Origin: Aestuariirhabdus sp049985285
GTDB lineage: Bacteria; Pseudomonadota; Gammaproteobacteria; Pseudomonadales; Aestuariirhabdaceae
NCBI RefSeq assembly: GCF_049985285.1
Contig: NZ_JBNIEU010000002.1
Coordinates: forward strand, 434,001 to 498,000
Reading direction: 5' to 3'
DNA length: 64,000 nt
Under the pieces are notes generated by a model, which saw only the letters and a program-made list of their open reading frames with translations, was not told the DNA's origin and did not search any database. The translations under genes and the position numbers were made by a program. Below are positions 45,058-54,064 of the stretch, piece after piece; position 1 is the stretch's first letter; every line of letters starts with the position of its first letter.

Positions 45058-47925
45058 TTATGCCGGCAGAATTCGACAAAGACTCACTTTAGACTCTTGC
45101 ATCTGGGTCACAGAGTCGTAGCCGTAAGTCATCGCGGTGTTGGCAGATTCGCCCAGTACATACGGGTCAGCGCCCTCTGGGTACTTGCTGCGTAGATCCT
45201 TGCCTTCGAGCACACCACCGAAGTGGAATGGAAGGAAAGCGACGCCACGGTCAACGCGACGTGTGATCAGGGCTTTCACCTTGATTTTGGCGCCTTCGGG
45301 AGTCTCTACCCACATATCCTGTCCGTCGCGGATGCCAGCATCGTTGGCATCGCCCGGATGGATCTCGGCGAACATCTCCTGCTGCAGCTCAGCCAGCCAG
45401 GGGTTGGAACGGGTCTCGTCACCACCACCCTCGTACTCAACCAGGCGGCCGGAGGTAAGAATGACAGGGAACTGCTGGCTGAAATCCTTGCTCTGAATCG
45501 ACTTGTAGAGAGTCGGCAGACGGTAATGGGACTTGCGGTCCTCGTAGGTTGGGTACTTCTCAACCAGGTCGCGACGGGTGGTATACAGCGGCTCACGGTG
45601 CACCGGTACCTTATCCGGGAAGGTCCATACCACGGCACGGGCCTTGGCGTTACCGAAGGGAGCGCAGCCGTGCTTGATGGCAACACGCTGGATGCCGCCG
45701 GAGAGGTCGGTCTTCCAGTTTTTGCCTTCGGCAGCAGATTTCTCGGCAGCGGTCAGGTCATCCCACCAGCCCAACTGCTGTAGCAGCTTGGCGGAGAACT
45801 CGGGGTGGCCGTCCTTGATCTCGGAACCTGCGTTGTGCGATCCCTTGGCCAGCAAGCTGACCCCGTCACGCTCAACACCGAAACGGGCACGGAAGGTGAG
45901 TCCACCCTCGGCGACCGGCTTGCTGTTGTCGTACAGCAGCGGGGTGCCGGGGTGCTTCTGCTCGGCGGTTCCCCAGCAAGGCCATGGCATGCCATAGAAA
46001 TCACCATCGGCAGGGCCGCCTTCGGCCTTGAGGCTGGTGAAGTCGAAGGTGTGCCAGTTTTGCTGGTGCGCCTTCATACGCTCTGGGCTCTGACCGGTGT
46101 AGCCGATGGTCCACATACCTTTGTTGAACTCACGGGTGATATCTTCGATCAGCGGCTCTTCGCCATTCACCTTGATGTTCTTGCACAGCTCATTTTCAAA
46201 GCCAAACTTCTTGGCGAGCTTGTACATAATGGTGTGGTCAGGCAGTGATTCGAACAGGGGCTCGATCACCTTGTCGCGCCACTGTAGCGAGCGGTTAGAC
46301 GCGGTAACGGAACCGTAAGTTTCGAACTGGGTTGTCGCGGGTAGCAGGTAGACACCGTCCTTACGATCGGGCAGTACAGCGCTGACGGTGGGATAGGGAT
46401 CAATGATGACCATCATATCCAGCTTGTCCATCGCCTTCTTCTGCTCCAGTCCACGGGTCTGGCTGTTGGGTGCGTGACCCCAGAACACCATGGCGCGCAG
46501 GTTATCCTCTTGCGCAATGTTGCCCTTGTCCTCCAGTACGCCGTCGATCCAGCGTGATACCGGAATGCCCGCAGAGTTCATTGGGAACTTGGGCTTCTCG
46601 GCGGTGCCTTCGAACGCCTTGCGGTTGTCGAAACGTCCCTTAACCCACTCGTAATCCAGGTCCCAGACGCGGCTCCAGTGCTTCCAGGCGCCGGCTGAAA
46701 GGCCGTAGTAGCCTGGCAGTGAATGCGACAGAACGCAGAAGTCGGTAGCGCCCTGTACGTTGTCGTGGCCACGGAAGATGTTGGCACCGCCACCGGCGAC
46801 ACCCATATTACCCAGCGCCAGCTGCAGGATGCAGTATGCGCGGGTGTTGTTGTTACCGATGGTGTGCTGGGTACCACCCATGCACCAGACGATGGTTCCG
46901 GGCTTGTGCTCGGCAAGGGTCTGGGCCACGCGGCGCATCTGCTCTTCGCTGACGCCGGTGATGTTCTCAACCTCGGCAGGGGTAAATTTCTTCACCTCTT
47001 CGCGTACTTCGTCCATGCCGTAGACACGTTGCTCGATAAAGGAGGCGTCTTCCCACTTGTTCTCGAAGATATGCCACAACAGACCGTGGATAAAGGGAAC
47101 GTCGGTACCGGGGCGAATCCGCACATACTCGGTAGACTTGGCTGCGGTGCGGGTGAAACGTGGATCAACCACGATCACCTTCGCCTTGTTACGCTCCTTG
47201 GCGTGCAGGATGTGCTGCATCGCGACCGGGTGCGCCTCGGCAGGGTTGGATCCGATCAGGATCATCGCCTTGGAGTTATGCATGTCGTTGAACGAGTTGG
47301 TCATCGCACCGTAGCCCCAGGTGTTGGCAACACCGGCTACTGTAGTGGAGTGACAGATACGCGCCTGGTGATCCACGTTGTTGGTACCCCAAAGGGCCGC
47401 AAACTTGCGGAACAGATAAGCCTGCTCGTTGTTGTACTTGGCGGAGCCTAGCCAGTAGACGGAGTCAGGACCGCTCTCTTCGCGGATCTTCATCATCTTG
47501 GAGGTGATCTCGTCCATCGCCTCGTCCCAGGAAACTTTCTGCCACTTACCGCCGACCAGTTTCATTGGATACTTTAGGCGACGCTCGCCATGGCCGTGCT
47601 CACGTACAGAAGCACCCTTAGCGCAGTGGGCACCGCGGTTGAAGGGGTGATCAAACGCTGGTTCCTGTCCGGTCCATACGCCTTCCTGAACTTCAGCGTA
47701 GATACCGCAACCCACGGAGCAGTGGGTACAGATGGTACGTTTGGTTTCGACCGGCATGTTGCTCTTGCTGGCCGCATGGGCCTTTTGCATCATTCCGGGA
47801 GCCAGTAGCTGGCTGGCGGCCAATCCGCCGGCCGCAACGCCACTGGCGCTGAGGAAGGAGCGACGGCTGATGCCGCTCTTGGCCTGGTCCTGCCCACTTT
47901 CGGGGCTTACTTTGGTCAATTTCAT
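45058..47925 (-). CDS. fdhA: Formate dehydrogenase alpha subunit, molybdo-bis-PGD catalytic subunit
   Basis: A 955-residue periplasmic enzyme oxidising formate to CO2. It has a Tat signal (S-R-R-S-F-L-S-A near residue 20, cleaved near 51), then the [4Fe-4S] cysteines in C-T-H-C-S-V-G-C. The metal ligand is Cys in R-I-C-H-S-T-T near residue 191, so it is a cysteine and not a selenocysteine enzyme; no TGA reads through. M-G-G-T-Q-H near 353 and the C-terminal molybdopterin-binding domain are complete. Length is normal for FDH3 alpha. Confidence 0.95.
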   Translation of the reverse strand: MKLTKVSPESGQDQAKSGISRRSFLSASGVAAGGLAASQLLAPGMMQKAHAASKSNMPVETKRTICTHCSVGCGIYAEVQEGVWTGQEPAFDHPFNRGAHCAKGASVREHGHGERRLKYPMKLVGGKWQKVSWDEAMDEITSKMMKIREESGPDSVYWLGSAKYNNEQAYLFRKFAALWGTNNVDHQARICHSTTVAGVANTWGYGAMTNSFNDMHNSKAMILIGSNPAEAHPVAMQHILHAKERNKAKVIVVDPRFTRTAAKSTEYVRIRPGTDVPFIHGLLWHIFENKWEDASFIEQRVYGMDEVREEVKKFTPAEVENITGVSEEQMRRVAQTLAEHKPGTIVWCMGGTQHTIGNNNTRAYCILQLALGNMGVAGGGANIFRGHDNVQGATDFCVLSHSLPGYYGLSAGAWKHWSRVWDLDYEWVKGRFDNRKAFEGTAEKPKFPMNSAGIPVSRWIDGVLEDKGNIAQEDNLRAMVFWGHAPNSQTRGLEQKKAMDKLDMMVIIDPYPTVSAVLPDRKDGVYLLPATTQFETYGSVTASNRSLQWRDKVIEPLFESLPDHTIMYKLAKKFGFENELCKNIKVNGEEPLIEDITREFNKGMWTIGYTGQSPERMKAHQQNWHTFDFTSLKAEGGPADGDFYGMPWPCWGTAEQKHPGTPLLYDNSKPVAEGGLTFRARFGVERDGVSLLAKGSHNAGSEIKDGHPEFSAKLLQQLGWWDDLTAAEKSAAEGKNWKTDLSGGIQRVAIKHGCAPFGNAKARAVVWTFPDKVPVHREPLYTTRRDLVEKYPTYEDRKSHYRLPTLYKSIQSKDFSQQFPVILTSGRLVEYEGGGDETRSNPWLAELQQEMFAEIHPGDANDAGIRDGQDMWVETPEGAKIKVKALITRRVDRGVAFLPFHFGGVLEGKDLRSKYPEGADPYVLGESANTAMTYGYDSVTQMQESKVSLCRILPA

Positions 47926-47973
47926 TTGGATGTTGCCTCGTGTTAATCCGATATCAGAACCTGATTACTTCGC

Positions 47974-48174
47974 CTAGATGCGGGCGGTATCGTAATAGGC
48001 CTTGACGTGATCCGACTTGCGGTAACGTCCCGATTGCTTCTCCTCAAGCGGCTGTTCAGCGGCTTGGGCCGTACCTGCGGCGCCGACAACTGCAGCGGCA
48101 CTACCGGCGACGGCAACACCCTTAAGAAACTCGCGTCTCTTAAGTTGCTCCTGGCTCAGTGGTTTCTTGCTCAT
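47974..48174 (-). CDS. Formate dehydrogenase-associated Tat-target peptide
   Basis: A 66-residue protein with a twin-arginine signal (R-R-E-F-L-K-G near 13-19) followed by an Ala-rich helix and A-Q-A cleavage near 39. The mature part is only about 27 residues (K-S-G-R-Y-R-K-S-D-H-V-K-A-Y-Y-D-T-A-R). Such peptides recur just upstream of FDH alpha genes and are thought to be an accessory subunit. 48 bases ahead of fdhA in the same operon. Confidence 0.88.
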   Translation of the reverse strand: MSKKPLSQEQLKRREFLKGVAVAGSAAAVVGAAGTAQAAEQPLEEKQSGRYRKSDHVKAYYDTARI

Positions 48175-48199
48175 CGTTCTCTCCCCTACGGGTTTTTCG

Positions 48200-48829
48200 T
48201 TATTGTGGTTGGTTAAAACGGTTTATTTCGGTTTGCATTAACGACTCACCCAACTGACCCACAGCGATGTAGAAGTTGGAGTTGTTGGCGTTTTGCAGGT
48301 CTTCAAAGAAGCGCTGTATCCACCCCTGGATGTGGGAGCAGAAAAAGCGTTGTTGTTGCTCGGTAGAGCCCTCCTGAACCAGATACGCCATCACCTCACA
48401 GAGGGCGGCGACATGGTCTTCCGGTTCGTGGGTATTTTGCTGGCGCTCGAAGCCCATATCGGACAGGTCCTGGCGCAGGCTGATAAGTGGTTTTTCCATC
48501 ATAAAGCCTGTCTGGTACCAGGAACCGAAGGGCAGTAGCTCGCCCCGACCGATACCGATAAACAGGCTGTTGTACTCCTGGCTTGCCGCAGATGGCGTCG
48601 TGCGGGAGGCGCTTTGCTGTAGCACGTTATAGGCATGCTCGATAGCGCTGCGCGGGTGGTCAATTTCGATTGCAGCCAGCAGGTCGAGAAGCTCCTGGGT
48701 GGCAGGACCACGCAGCATTGCGCCGAGCAGGGCATAGCCCTCTGCGCGCAGGCTGTCTTCTGCGCTCAGGGGAGCGGAGGCTTCGACAACCTCGGTGGCA
48801 CTGTCGGTGGTAATAATGTTGGCGCTCAT
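48200..48829 (-). CDS. TorD-family molybdoenzyme maturation chaperone
   Basis: A 209-residue all-helical protein of the TorD/DmsD/NarJ group. These bind Tat signals of molybdoenzymes until the cofactor is loaded. Y-N-S-L-F-I-G-I-G-R-G near 85-95, P-F-G-S-W-Y near 98 and D-H-V-A-A-L-C-E-V-M near 137-146 match the family's conserved E-Y-x-x-L-F...D-H segments. Its start overlaps the end of the FeS-protein gene by 4 bases. Its client is presumably the fdhA product. Confidence 0.9.
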   Translation of the reverse strand: MSANIITTDSATEVVEASAPLSAEDSLRAEGYALLGAMLRGPATQELLDLLAAIEIDHPRSAIEHAYNVLQQSASRTTPSAASQEYNSLFIGIGRGELLPFGSWYQTGFMMEKPLISLRQDLSDMGFERQQNTHEPEDHVAALCEVMAYLVQEGSTEQQQRFFCSHIQGWIQRFFEDLQNANNSNFYIAVGQLGESLMQTEINRFNQPQ

Positions 48830-50448
48830 GGCAGTAACTCCGAATCCTGTTTCATTAACGCCTTAACCCGGCATTCCCCGCACAGTTCCAGCAAATTGAG
48901 ATTGTCGCCCTGGAACATATGGTTACCGGCAAGTTTCGATTGCATCTTGCGGAACAGGCTTTGGGTAGCGAAGGGTGTTCCACAGTCGGTGCAGCACAGC
49001 GGAGCGTCTTCGTGCAGTGTTTGTTGCGACTTGCGCAATGAACGGTCGAGGAGGTATTCGCCCCGTAGCTCCAGTACCTGCTCAGGGCACGCGCTGACGC
49101 AGAGGTTGCATTGCACGCAGTTGTGCTGGGTAAACCGCAGTCTGGGCTCATCGCCACCGGACTGCAGTGCCATGGTGGGGCAGACCCCGGCGCAGGACAT
49201 GCACAGGGTGCAGTTGTCGCCGTCGATGTTAAGGCCACCCATAGGGAAGCCTGCGGGCATGGCGAGGGCGCGGGGTGCTTGTTCGGTGGCGGTCGCCAGC
49301 TGGTCAATGGCCTGGAACAGAGCCTCACGGCGCTTGCTGTCGGGCAGGTAGCCTGCGGTGGAGAGTGGCTGGTCATCGCTGGCCAATAGCTCCGCCAGGC
49401 GCTGGGTATCGTTGTGTTCGATCAACGCGATGCGGCTGTCATCGATACCGAGTTCTTTCAGTAACGCCTGCCCATAACCGAGCTGGACATTGAGTGCGCT
49501 GCGAGCGGTGTCGGCGTAGTCGTTGGGGGCAACAATAACCACCTGCCGCGCTCCCCAGGCCAGGGCGCTGAGCCAGGTCTCGAGGCCCGCGCAGTTGATC
49601 TCTTCGAGTTCGAGCCTCACCAGCCCATGGTTGTTGTCGGTGGGCACGGCGCTGCTTTCGGTGCCCTCAATGACCACGACGGCGGGCTGTTGTTCACGAA
49701 CCGCCTGCTGCAAAGGTTCGCGTAGTTGCTGCAGCAGCTGCACGGGTGGGGTGTCGAGGTGCTCGATCGCTCCCGTGGGGCAGGCGCTGGCGCAGCCGCC
49801 AACACCGTGGCAAAGGTGGTGATCTACCTCGATACGGCCGCTGAACGATTGAATTGCATCGGCAGGGCAGACGTCCAGGCAGCGGGTGCAACCCGTTATG
49901 TTGCTGTTGCTGTGGGCGCAGATGTCGGAGTTGACCTGCAGGTAGACCGGTTTGCTGAACTCGCCAACCAGTTGGGGTAGCTCCTCCAGTGCGCGTTCCA
50001 GACTCTGTTGGTCAGGGCAGTAGAAGTATCCCGCAGGAGCCCGCTCACTGCTCATCTGGGCACTGCTGCCGAGGTCAAGAAGCAGGTCGAAGGCTTTCAG
50101 CTGGCTGAGGCTGGCCAGTGAATTATCCGTAAGGCCGCCAGGCAGGGAAACCGTTGCGTCAAAATGACCCATATAGCCGCTGATCGACTGTAGTTTGTGG
50201 TGGTGGAGTGGGGCGCTGATCTCTAGCCCGGCTGCGCGCTCCATCTCTGCATCCAGGGTCGCCGGCATCGCCTCGGTGATTAACAGGGTGCAGCGCAAGC
50301 TGCCCGCCAGCTCAGCCGCTGCCAGACGGGCACGGTGCTCCGGTCCAACGATCAGCAGCTCACCGGAGCTTCGGTAGGTAATAGTATTTTGTAGGGGCTC
50401 AAATTGACTAACAAATGAGCCGCTATGTTCCATGGTTACTGCAGTCAT
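48826..50448 (-). CDS. Polyferredoxin-like 4Fe-4S protein of the fdh operon
   Basis: A 540-residue cytoplasmic iron-sulfur protein. Two pairs of ferredoxin motifs: C-T-R-C-L-D-V-C-P and C-H-G-V-G-G-C-A-S-A-C-P near 188-226, then C-T-L-C-M-S-C-A-G-V-C-P and C-V-Q-C-N-L-C-V-S-A-C-P near 415-460. A rubredoxin-like pair C-C-T-D-C-G-T-P-F and C-G-E-C-R close the C-terminus. Such proteins head FDH3 operons in Pseudomonas and others; their job, electron supply or cofactor assembly, is unproven. First gene behind a sigma-54 type promoter. Confidence 0.88.
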   Translation of the reverse strand: MTAVTMEHSGSFVSQFEPLQNTITYRSSGELLIVGPEHRARLAAAELAGSLRCTLLITEAMPATLDAEMERAAGLEISAPLHHHKLQSISGYMGHFDATVSLPGGLTDNSLASLSQLKAFDLLLDLGSSAQMSSERAPAGYFYCPDQQSLERALEELPQLVGEFSKPVYLQVNSDICAHSNSNITGCTRCLDVCPADAIQSFSGRIEVDHHLCHGVGGCASACPTGAIEHLDTPPVQLLQQLREPLQQAVREQQPAVVVIEGTESSAVPTDNNHGLVRLELEEINCAGLETWLSALAWGARQVVIVAPNDYADTARSALNVQLGYGQALLKELGIDDSRIALIEHNDTQRLAELLASDDQPLSTAGYLPDSKRREALFQAIDQLATATEQAPRALAMPAGFPMGGLNIDGDNCTLCMSCAGVCPTMALQSGGDEPRLRFTQHNCVQCNLCVSACPEQVLELRGEYLLDRSLRKSQQTLHEDAPLCCTDCGTPFATQSLFRKMQSKLAGNHMFQGDNLNLLELCGECRVKALMKQDSELLP

Positions 50449-50524
50449 AGATCCTCGTCAGGCTGGTTGGAAGACTAAGGCTTCTCTTATTTCGAATTGT
50501 TTACCAGCCCGGGTATACCTATAT

Positions 50525-50541
50525 AGCAAATCCGGAACCGG
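50525..50541 (-). promoter_or_regulatory. Sigma-54 promoter for the fdh operon
   Basis: Minus strand CCGGTTCCGGATTTGCT: GG at -24 and GC at -12 separated by exactly 10 bases, with TTTGCT matching the -12 consensus. About 65 bases before the first start (50448). Confidence 0.6.
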
Positions 50542-50610
50542 CACCGCAGGGAAAAAAGCCCCTGTTAATCCTTTAATGTCTTACTGTTTTTCGGTTTTTT
50601 TGTGTCGTAT

Positions 50611-50625
50611 GGGTCGTTTTGTCTG
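50611..50625. promoter_or_regulatory. Likely activator site upstream of the fdh promoter
   Basis: GGGTCGTTTTGTCTG matches the GGGTCATATTGACTC site at 52057 at most positions, placed ~75 bases upstream of the sigma-54 promoter. Confidence 0.4.
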
Positions 50626-50691
50626 TTTTGGTTCCCTGTGTCCCTTTTGGCGCACTTGCCAGGAGTGTGTCGAGAGCTGTTATCCGGTGCC

Positions 50692-51309
50692 CTATAGGTG
50701 CTTGGGCTGTTGTTGTGTGTTGGCACGGACCGGGTCTTCGTCGATCTCCTGCGTTAACCCATTTGAATCCTGTGGCTCTGTGGGCTGGGTGGTTTCCCCT
50801 GACGGGGTCTCCGGGTTGTCATTAAGCGTTGCGTCGGCTTTAGCCTCAGGGTCAAGGTTCTCCTCGGTCTCGTCGAGGTTCTCTTCGTCGCGCTGGCGCG
50901 GGTGGGTGTTGTCCGGGTCTCGGTCGATCCACTGCTTCAGGTGTTCGCTGACGGTCTCTCCCAATGGTTCGAAAACGCTGTAATCATCGTCGTAATCGTC
51001 GAGATTGTCGGTGATATTGAAGTGGGACAGGTGAAAGAGCTGTTTCAGGGCCTTGGTCCGCAGCTCCTCGCTGACCCCTTCGCTGAGGAAGCCGGAATAA
51101 TTGGCATCGTTGTTGAGGCTGGCAAGTTCCGGCATATCGGCATCGGTTTTCGGGGCGGGGGGCTGCTCCTCCCCAGTGCTCAGGGGCTGGCTCTCAATCT
51201 CGGTGTTTGCTGTCTCTTCGGTGGCGGGCGGGGTTGTTTCGTTTTCTGCCTGCAGCTTGCGTCGGCTCCAGCGGCTGGCGAAGCCCTCGTTGGTGTCGTC
51301 GGCGCTCAT
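50692..51309 (-). CDS. DUF3306 protein
   Basis: A 205-residue hydrophilic, acidic protein. The conserved part is near residues 68-118: F-L-S-E-G-V-S-E-E-L-R-T-K-A-L-K-Q-L-F, then D-N-L-D-D-Y-D-D-D-Y. N-terminal F-A-S-R-W-S-R-R-K is the other DUF3306 hallmark. These proteins accompany FDH3 loci; a maturation role is suspected but not shown. ATGA overlap with the DUF3305 gene; the long acidic tail appears disordered. Confidence 0.87.
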   Translation of the reverse strand: MSADDTNEGFASRWSRRKLQAENETTPPATEETANTEIESQPLSTGEEQPPAPKTDADMPELASLNNDANYSGFLSEGVSEELRTKALKQLFHLSHFNITDNLDDYDDDYSVFEPLGETVSEHLKQWIDRDPDNTHPRQRDEENLDETEENLDPEAKADATLNDNPETPSGETTQPTEPQDSNGLTQEIDEDPVRANTQQQPKHL

Positions 51310-51893
51310 GGGGTTGTTTCTCCGTCGTTGGGGCCGTTCTTATGCATAGGCTTGTCGCCGAACAGTTCTCCGCTGTTGAATGAGCTGTGGCCCTTGGATT
51401 TTTCCTCCCGGCCTTTTTCTCCTTTCCCGCCTTTTCCACCTTTGCCTCGAAGTCGGCGTTTACCGTTGTCGCTTTGGTCTTCGCCGTGGCGCGCCATAAA
51501 AGCCTCTATCCAGCACAGTACCGCAGGGGGCATGGGGGCCGAGAAAACATCCTCTTCACCGCCGTCCATATAAGAGGACGCAAGATCCTGGCTGGCGCTG
51601 ACTCGCAGGGGGTGCAGGGCATCCTCATCGTCGCTGTCATCGTCGATGTCGCAGACGACAAAGAGTTTAGGTGCGCGGGAACTCAGGTTGAAGCGGTAGG
51701 CGGCGCGTTCATCGCGGTGCAGTTGCAGTTGCAGTCGAGCGCAGGTGGTCGCGTTTTCAGGTGTCGGGGCGTCGGCAGGCACGAGTTCGCAGGCCCAGCT
51801 GGCGGTTAGCCAGGGGCCGACATGGCGTTCGGTTTTAATCATCGCCACCTTGAGTGGGTAGATCTCTTCGTCAAGGGTGTCTTGTTGTTGCAA
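51306..51893 (-). CDS. DUF3305 protein
   Basis: A 195-residue soluble protein. The DUF3305 pattern covers residues 10-145: M-I-K-T-E-R-H-V-G-P-W-L-T-A-S-W, L-H-R-D-E-R-A-A-Y-R-F-N-L-S-S-R-A-P-K-L-F-V-V, then D-G-G-E-E-D-V-F-S-A-P-M-P-P near 128 and W-I-E-A-F-M. The lysine- and glycine-rich end (G-K-G-G-K-G-G-K-G-E) is low complexity. Pairs with DUF3306 in one two-gene operon; roles unproven. Confidence 0.88.
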   Translation of the reverse strand: MQQQDTLDEEIYPLKVAMIKTERHVGPWLTASWACELVPADAPTPENATTCARLQLQLHRDERAAYRFNLSSRAPKLFVVCDIDDDSDDEDALHPLRVSASQDLASSYMDGGEEDVFSAPMPPAVLCWIEAFMARHGEDQSDNGKRRLRGKGGKGGKGEKGREEKSKGHSSFNSGELFGDKPMHKNGPNDGETTP

Positions 51894-51970
51894 GTGATCG
51901 CTCCTGATGTGGCGGATTGTTAATGGCAGTCGGGTTCCATGGGGAGCTGACTGGGCAGCCTGCTATCTAT

Positions 51971-51984
51971 GCAAAGGCTGTTCC
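51971..51984 (-). promoter_or_regulatory. Sigma-54 promoter for DUF3305-DUF3306
   Basis: Minus strand AGGAACAGCCTTTGCA: GG and GC are exactly 10 bases apart with TTTGCA at -12. It lies 78 bases upstream of 51893. Confidence 0.55.
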
Positions 51985-52026
51985 TGAAAAAAGTCCCATT
52001 GAAACCCTTTGCTTTGGGACGTTTTG

Positions 52027-52071
52027 GGGCAATTGTCCATGTTTTGAGCGTCAAGTGGGTCATATTGACTC
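52027..52071. promoter_or_regulatory. Paired activator sites between fdhD and DUF3305
   Basis: GGGCAATTGTCC (52027-52038) and GGGTCATATTGACTC (52057-52071) are near-palindromes centred about 31 bases (three helical turns) apart. They sit between two divergent sigma-54 promoters, well placed for one enhancer-binding protein to serve both. Confidence 0.45.
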
Positions 52072-52102
52072 AGTTTGAGTGGAGTATCGCCCCATTTAGG
52101 CA

Positions 52103-52118
52103 GGGTACGCTTCTTGCT
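52103..52118 (+). promoter_or_regulatory. Sigma-54 promoter for fdhD
   Basis: GGGTACGCTTCTTGCT fits the TGGCAC-N5-TTGCW consensus well: GG (52104-52105) and GC (52116-52117) are 10 apart. Transcription would start about 60 bases before fdhD. Confidence 0.65.
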
Positions 52119-52191
52119 TTTATAGCGGGCACTGAAGCCTGTCGGGATACCCTATTCCCTGATGGCAACCTATTTTGCTGGAGCCCACACC

Positions 52192-53061
52192 ATGAATGCG
52201 ATATCTGCCTATCGCCCCCTGATGAGCCAATCCGGTATTCAGGGCACCCATTGCATCGAGGCGTTGGATGAGCAGGGGCAAGCGCGAGAGATCCATATCG
52301 CCGGAGAGCGGGCGCTGACGATCTATATAGACAAGGTAGAGCTACTTACCCTGATGACCATGGGGCGACGTCCCGAAGAGCTGGTGCTGGGGTATCTGCT
52401 CAATCAGGGCATTGTCGATCGGGTTGAGCAGGTACGTTCCGTACAGGTGGAGTGGGATGTTGAAGCGGCGGCTGTTGTCACCGACGGCTCCATCGAGGGT
52501 TGGCAGGAGCGGCTGGGGCGCAAGACGGTAACCACTGGATGTGGCCAGGGTACGGTGTTTGCCAGCATGATGGATAAGTTTGAGGATATTCAGCTGCAGC
52601 GGCAGAGCTATTCCCAGTCGGGCATTTACGGGCTGCTTGATTCCCTTTCCCGCCACAACGAGATCTATCGACAGGCGGGAGCGGTGCACGGTTGTGCGTT
52701 GTGCCGGGGAGTCGATGTGATCGACTTTGTCGAAGATGTGGGGCGCCACAACGCGGTGGATACCCTCGCGGGAAGAATGCTGCTCGATGGCCTTCAGGGT
52801 AAGGATCTTATCTTCTATACCACAGGGCGGCTCACATCGGAGATGGTGATTAAAGTCGCGCAAATGGGTATTCCCCTGCTGCTGTCGCGCTCGGGCTTGA
52901 CCCAGATGGGGTTGGAGATGGCGCAGCGGGTAGGGCTGACCATGATAGGCCGTGCCAAGGGTAAGCACTTCATGGTGTTCAGCGGACAGGACAATATCAA
53001 TTTTGATCAGAGGCCACCGCCCCGTCCGGAGCGGGCTGGTGGTCGGTCACAGGGGGGATGA
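52192..53061 (+). CDS. fdhD: Formate dehydrogenase accessory sulfurtransferase FdhD
   Basis: A 289-residue protein that transfers sulfur (from the cysteine desulfurase IscS in E. coli) to the molybdenum cofactor for FdhA, which is needed for activity. ATG 52192 is chosen over 52162 because GGAG precedes it and the protein begins as FdhDs do; the longer form would overlap a promoter-like stretch. R-R-P-E-E-L-V-L-G-Y-L near 62, T-T-G-C-G-Q-G-T near 120 and the loop C-A-L-C near 175 with V-E-D-V-G-R-H-N-A-V-D near 188 are the family's signatures. Overlaps the next gene by 4 bases. Confidence 0.93.
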   Translation: MNAISAYRPLMSQSGIQGTHCIEALDEQGQAREIHIAGERALTIYIDKVELLTLMTMGRRPEELVLGYLLNQGIVDRVEQVRSVQVEWDVEAAAVVTDGSIEGWQERLGRKTVTTGCGQGTVFASMMDKFEDIQLQRQSYSQSGIYGLLDSLSRHNEIYRQAGAVHGCALCRGVDVIDFVEDVGRHNAVDTLAGRMLLDGLQGKDLIFYTTGRLTSEMVIKVAQMGIPLLLSRSGLTQMGLEMAQRVGLTMIGRAKGKHFMVFSGQDNINFDQRPPPRPERAGGRSQGG

Positions 53062-53990
53062 GTATGCAACAGGGACAGGTTGCGGTGGGGAAGCCGGGGG
53101 AGCGCGGTGGCGCGGAGTTTCTCAATATCAAGCAGGTGGCCGACTTTCTTCAGCTGAACGAGAAGAAGGTGTACGCCATGGTTAGCGAGGGGGTGATTCC
53201 AGCCACCAAGATTACCGGTAAATGGCTCTTTCCCAAGCGTCTGGTAGAAAGCTGGTTGTTGGAGTCGTGCCATGGAGGTGTGCTTTCCGACCGCCTGCTG
53301 GTGGTCGGCAGTGGTGACCTGCTTCTGCAGCAGGCCCTGTCACGGCAGCAACGTGATATGCAAGATGCGGGTCTGGTGTCGATGTCGGCCACGGGAACCC
53401 GTCTCGGGCTGGCAATGCTCGATCGCGGGCGCGCCGATCTTTGTGTGATGCATTGGGGGCCGGCTGGGGAGAGTCGGGTGCGCCATCCTGCGTTGTTACA
53501 GCGTTACCAAAACTTCCGTCAATGGACGATGGTGCGCCTGCTTGAGCGTGAGGTGGGTATTGCGTCGAGTCCCGGGTTGGTGCCGTCTGAGGCCGCATCC
53601 TGTTTTGCGAGCGGTAAGCGGTGGGTATTGCGTCAGGGGGGCACCGGTGCACGGCGTCTGTTTGATGAACAGTTGGCGATCCATCACGGCTCTATCGATG
53701 AGTTGAGTATTGCGGAGCCGGTGCTGAGTGAGTGGGAGGTGTCGGTGCAGCTTAATGAGGGACGGGTCGACCATGGCATTATTTCCCGTGCCTGCGCCCA
53801 TCAGCTGGACCTGCCCTTTCTGTCGTTGGGCAGTGAGGCGCTCGATATGGTAATGCCCCAGCCGATCTATTTCCGGGTGTTGGTGCAGCAGTTGCTGGGA
53901 CAGTTTCGGACGTTGGCGCTGCAGCAGCAGGCGAGCCATTACGGCGGCTACGATCTGGGCCAGTGTGGCGAAATTCTGTGGACCCCCTAA
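53058..53990 (+). CDS. Helix-turn-helix regulator with substrate-binding-protein-like domain
   Basis: A 310-residue two-domain protein. Residues 20-75 are an excisionase/MerR-like HTH (L-N-I-K-Q-V-A-D-F-L-Q-L-N-E-K-K-V-Y-A-M). The rest is like a periplasmic binding protein (G-S-G-D-L-L-L near 85; W-V-L-R-Q-G-G-T-G-A-R near 192), lacking a signal peptide, so it would sense a ligand in the cytoplasm. The same architecture occurs in molybdate/tungstate-type regulators. It is translationally coupled to fdhD (ATGA), pointing to control of formate or molybdenum metabolism; the ligand is unknown. Confidence 0.75.
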   Translation: MSMQQGQVAVGKPGERGGAEFLNIKQVADFLQLNEKKVYAMVSEGVIPATKITGKWLFPKRLVESWLLESCHGGVLSDRLLVVGSGDLLLQQALSRQQRDMQDAGLVSMSATGTRLGLAMLDRGRADLCVMHWGPAGESRVRHPALLQRYQNFRQWTMVRLLEREVGIASSPGLVPSEAASCFASGKRWVLRQGGTGARRLFDEQLAIHHGSIDELSIAEPVLSEWEVSVQLNEGRVDHGIISRACAHQLDLPFLSLGSEALDMVMPQPIYFRVLVQQLLGQFRTLALQQQASHYGGYDLGQCGEILWTP

Positions 53991-54005
53991 TTCTGTGGAC
54001 CCCCT
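53972..54005. repeat. 17-bp tandem duplication spanning a stop codon
   Basis: AATTCTGTGGACCCCCT occurs twice end to end. The stop TAA is formed across the junction, so the duplication has set the C-terminus of the HTH-PBP protein. Confidence 0.9.
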
Positions 54006-54064
54006 AATGCCTGCTCGCCGGTCAGTGCAGGATTCAGCGAATGAGGGGCCTGTATTGCGGCATT

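Noticed and set aside
45058..47925. Selenocysteine at the formate dehydrogenase active site
   Set aside because: The codon in R-I-C-H-S-T is a cysteine codon; no in-frame TGA occurs.
52162..52180. Second sigma-54 element (TGGCAACCTATTTTGC)
   Set aside because: The GG-GC spacing is 11, not 10, and the implied start would leave almost no leader before fdhD.
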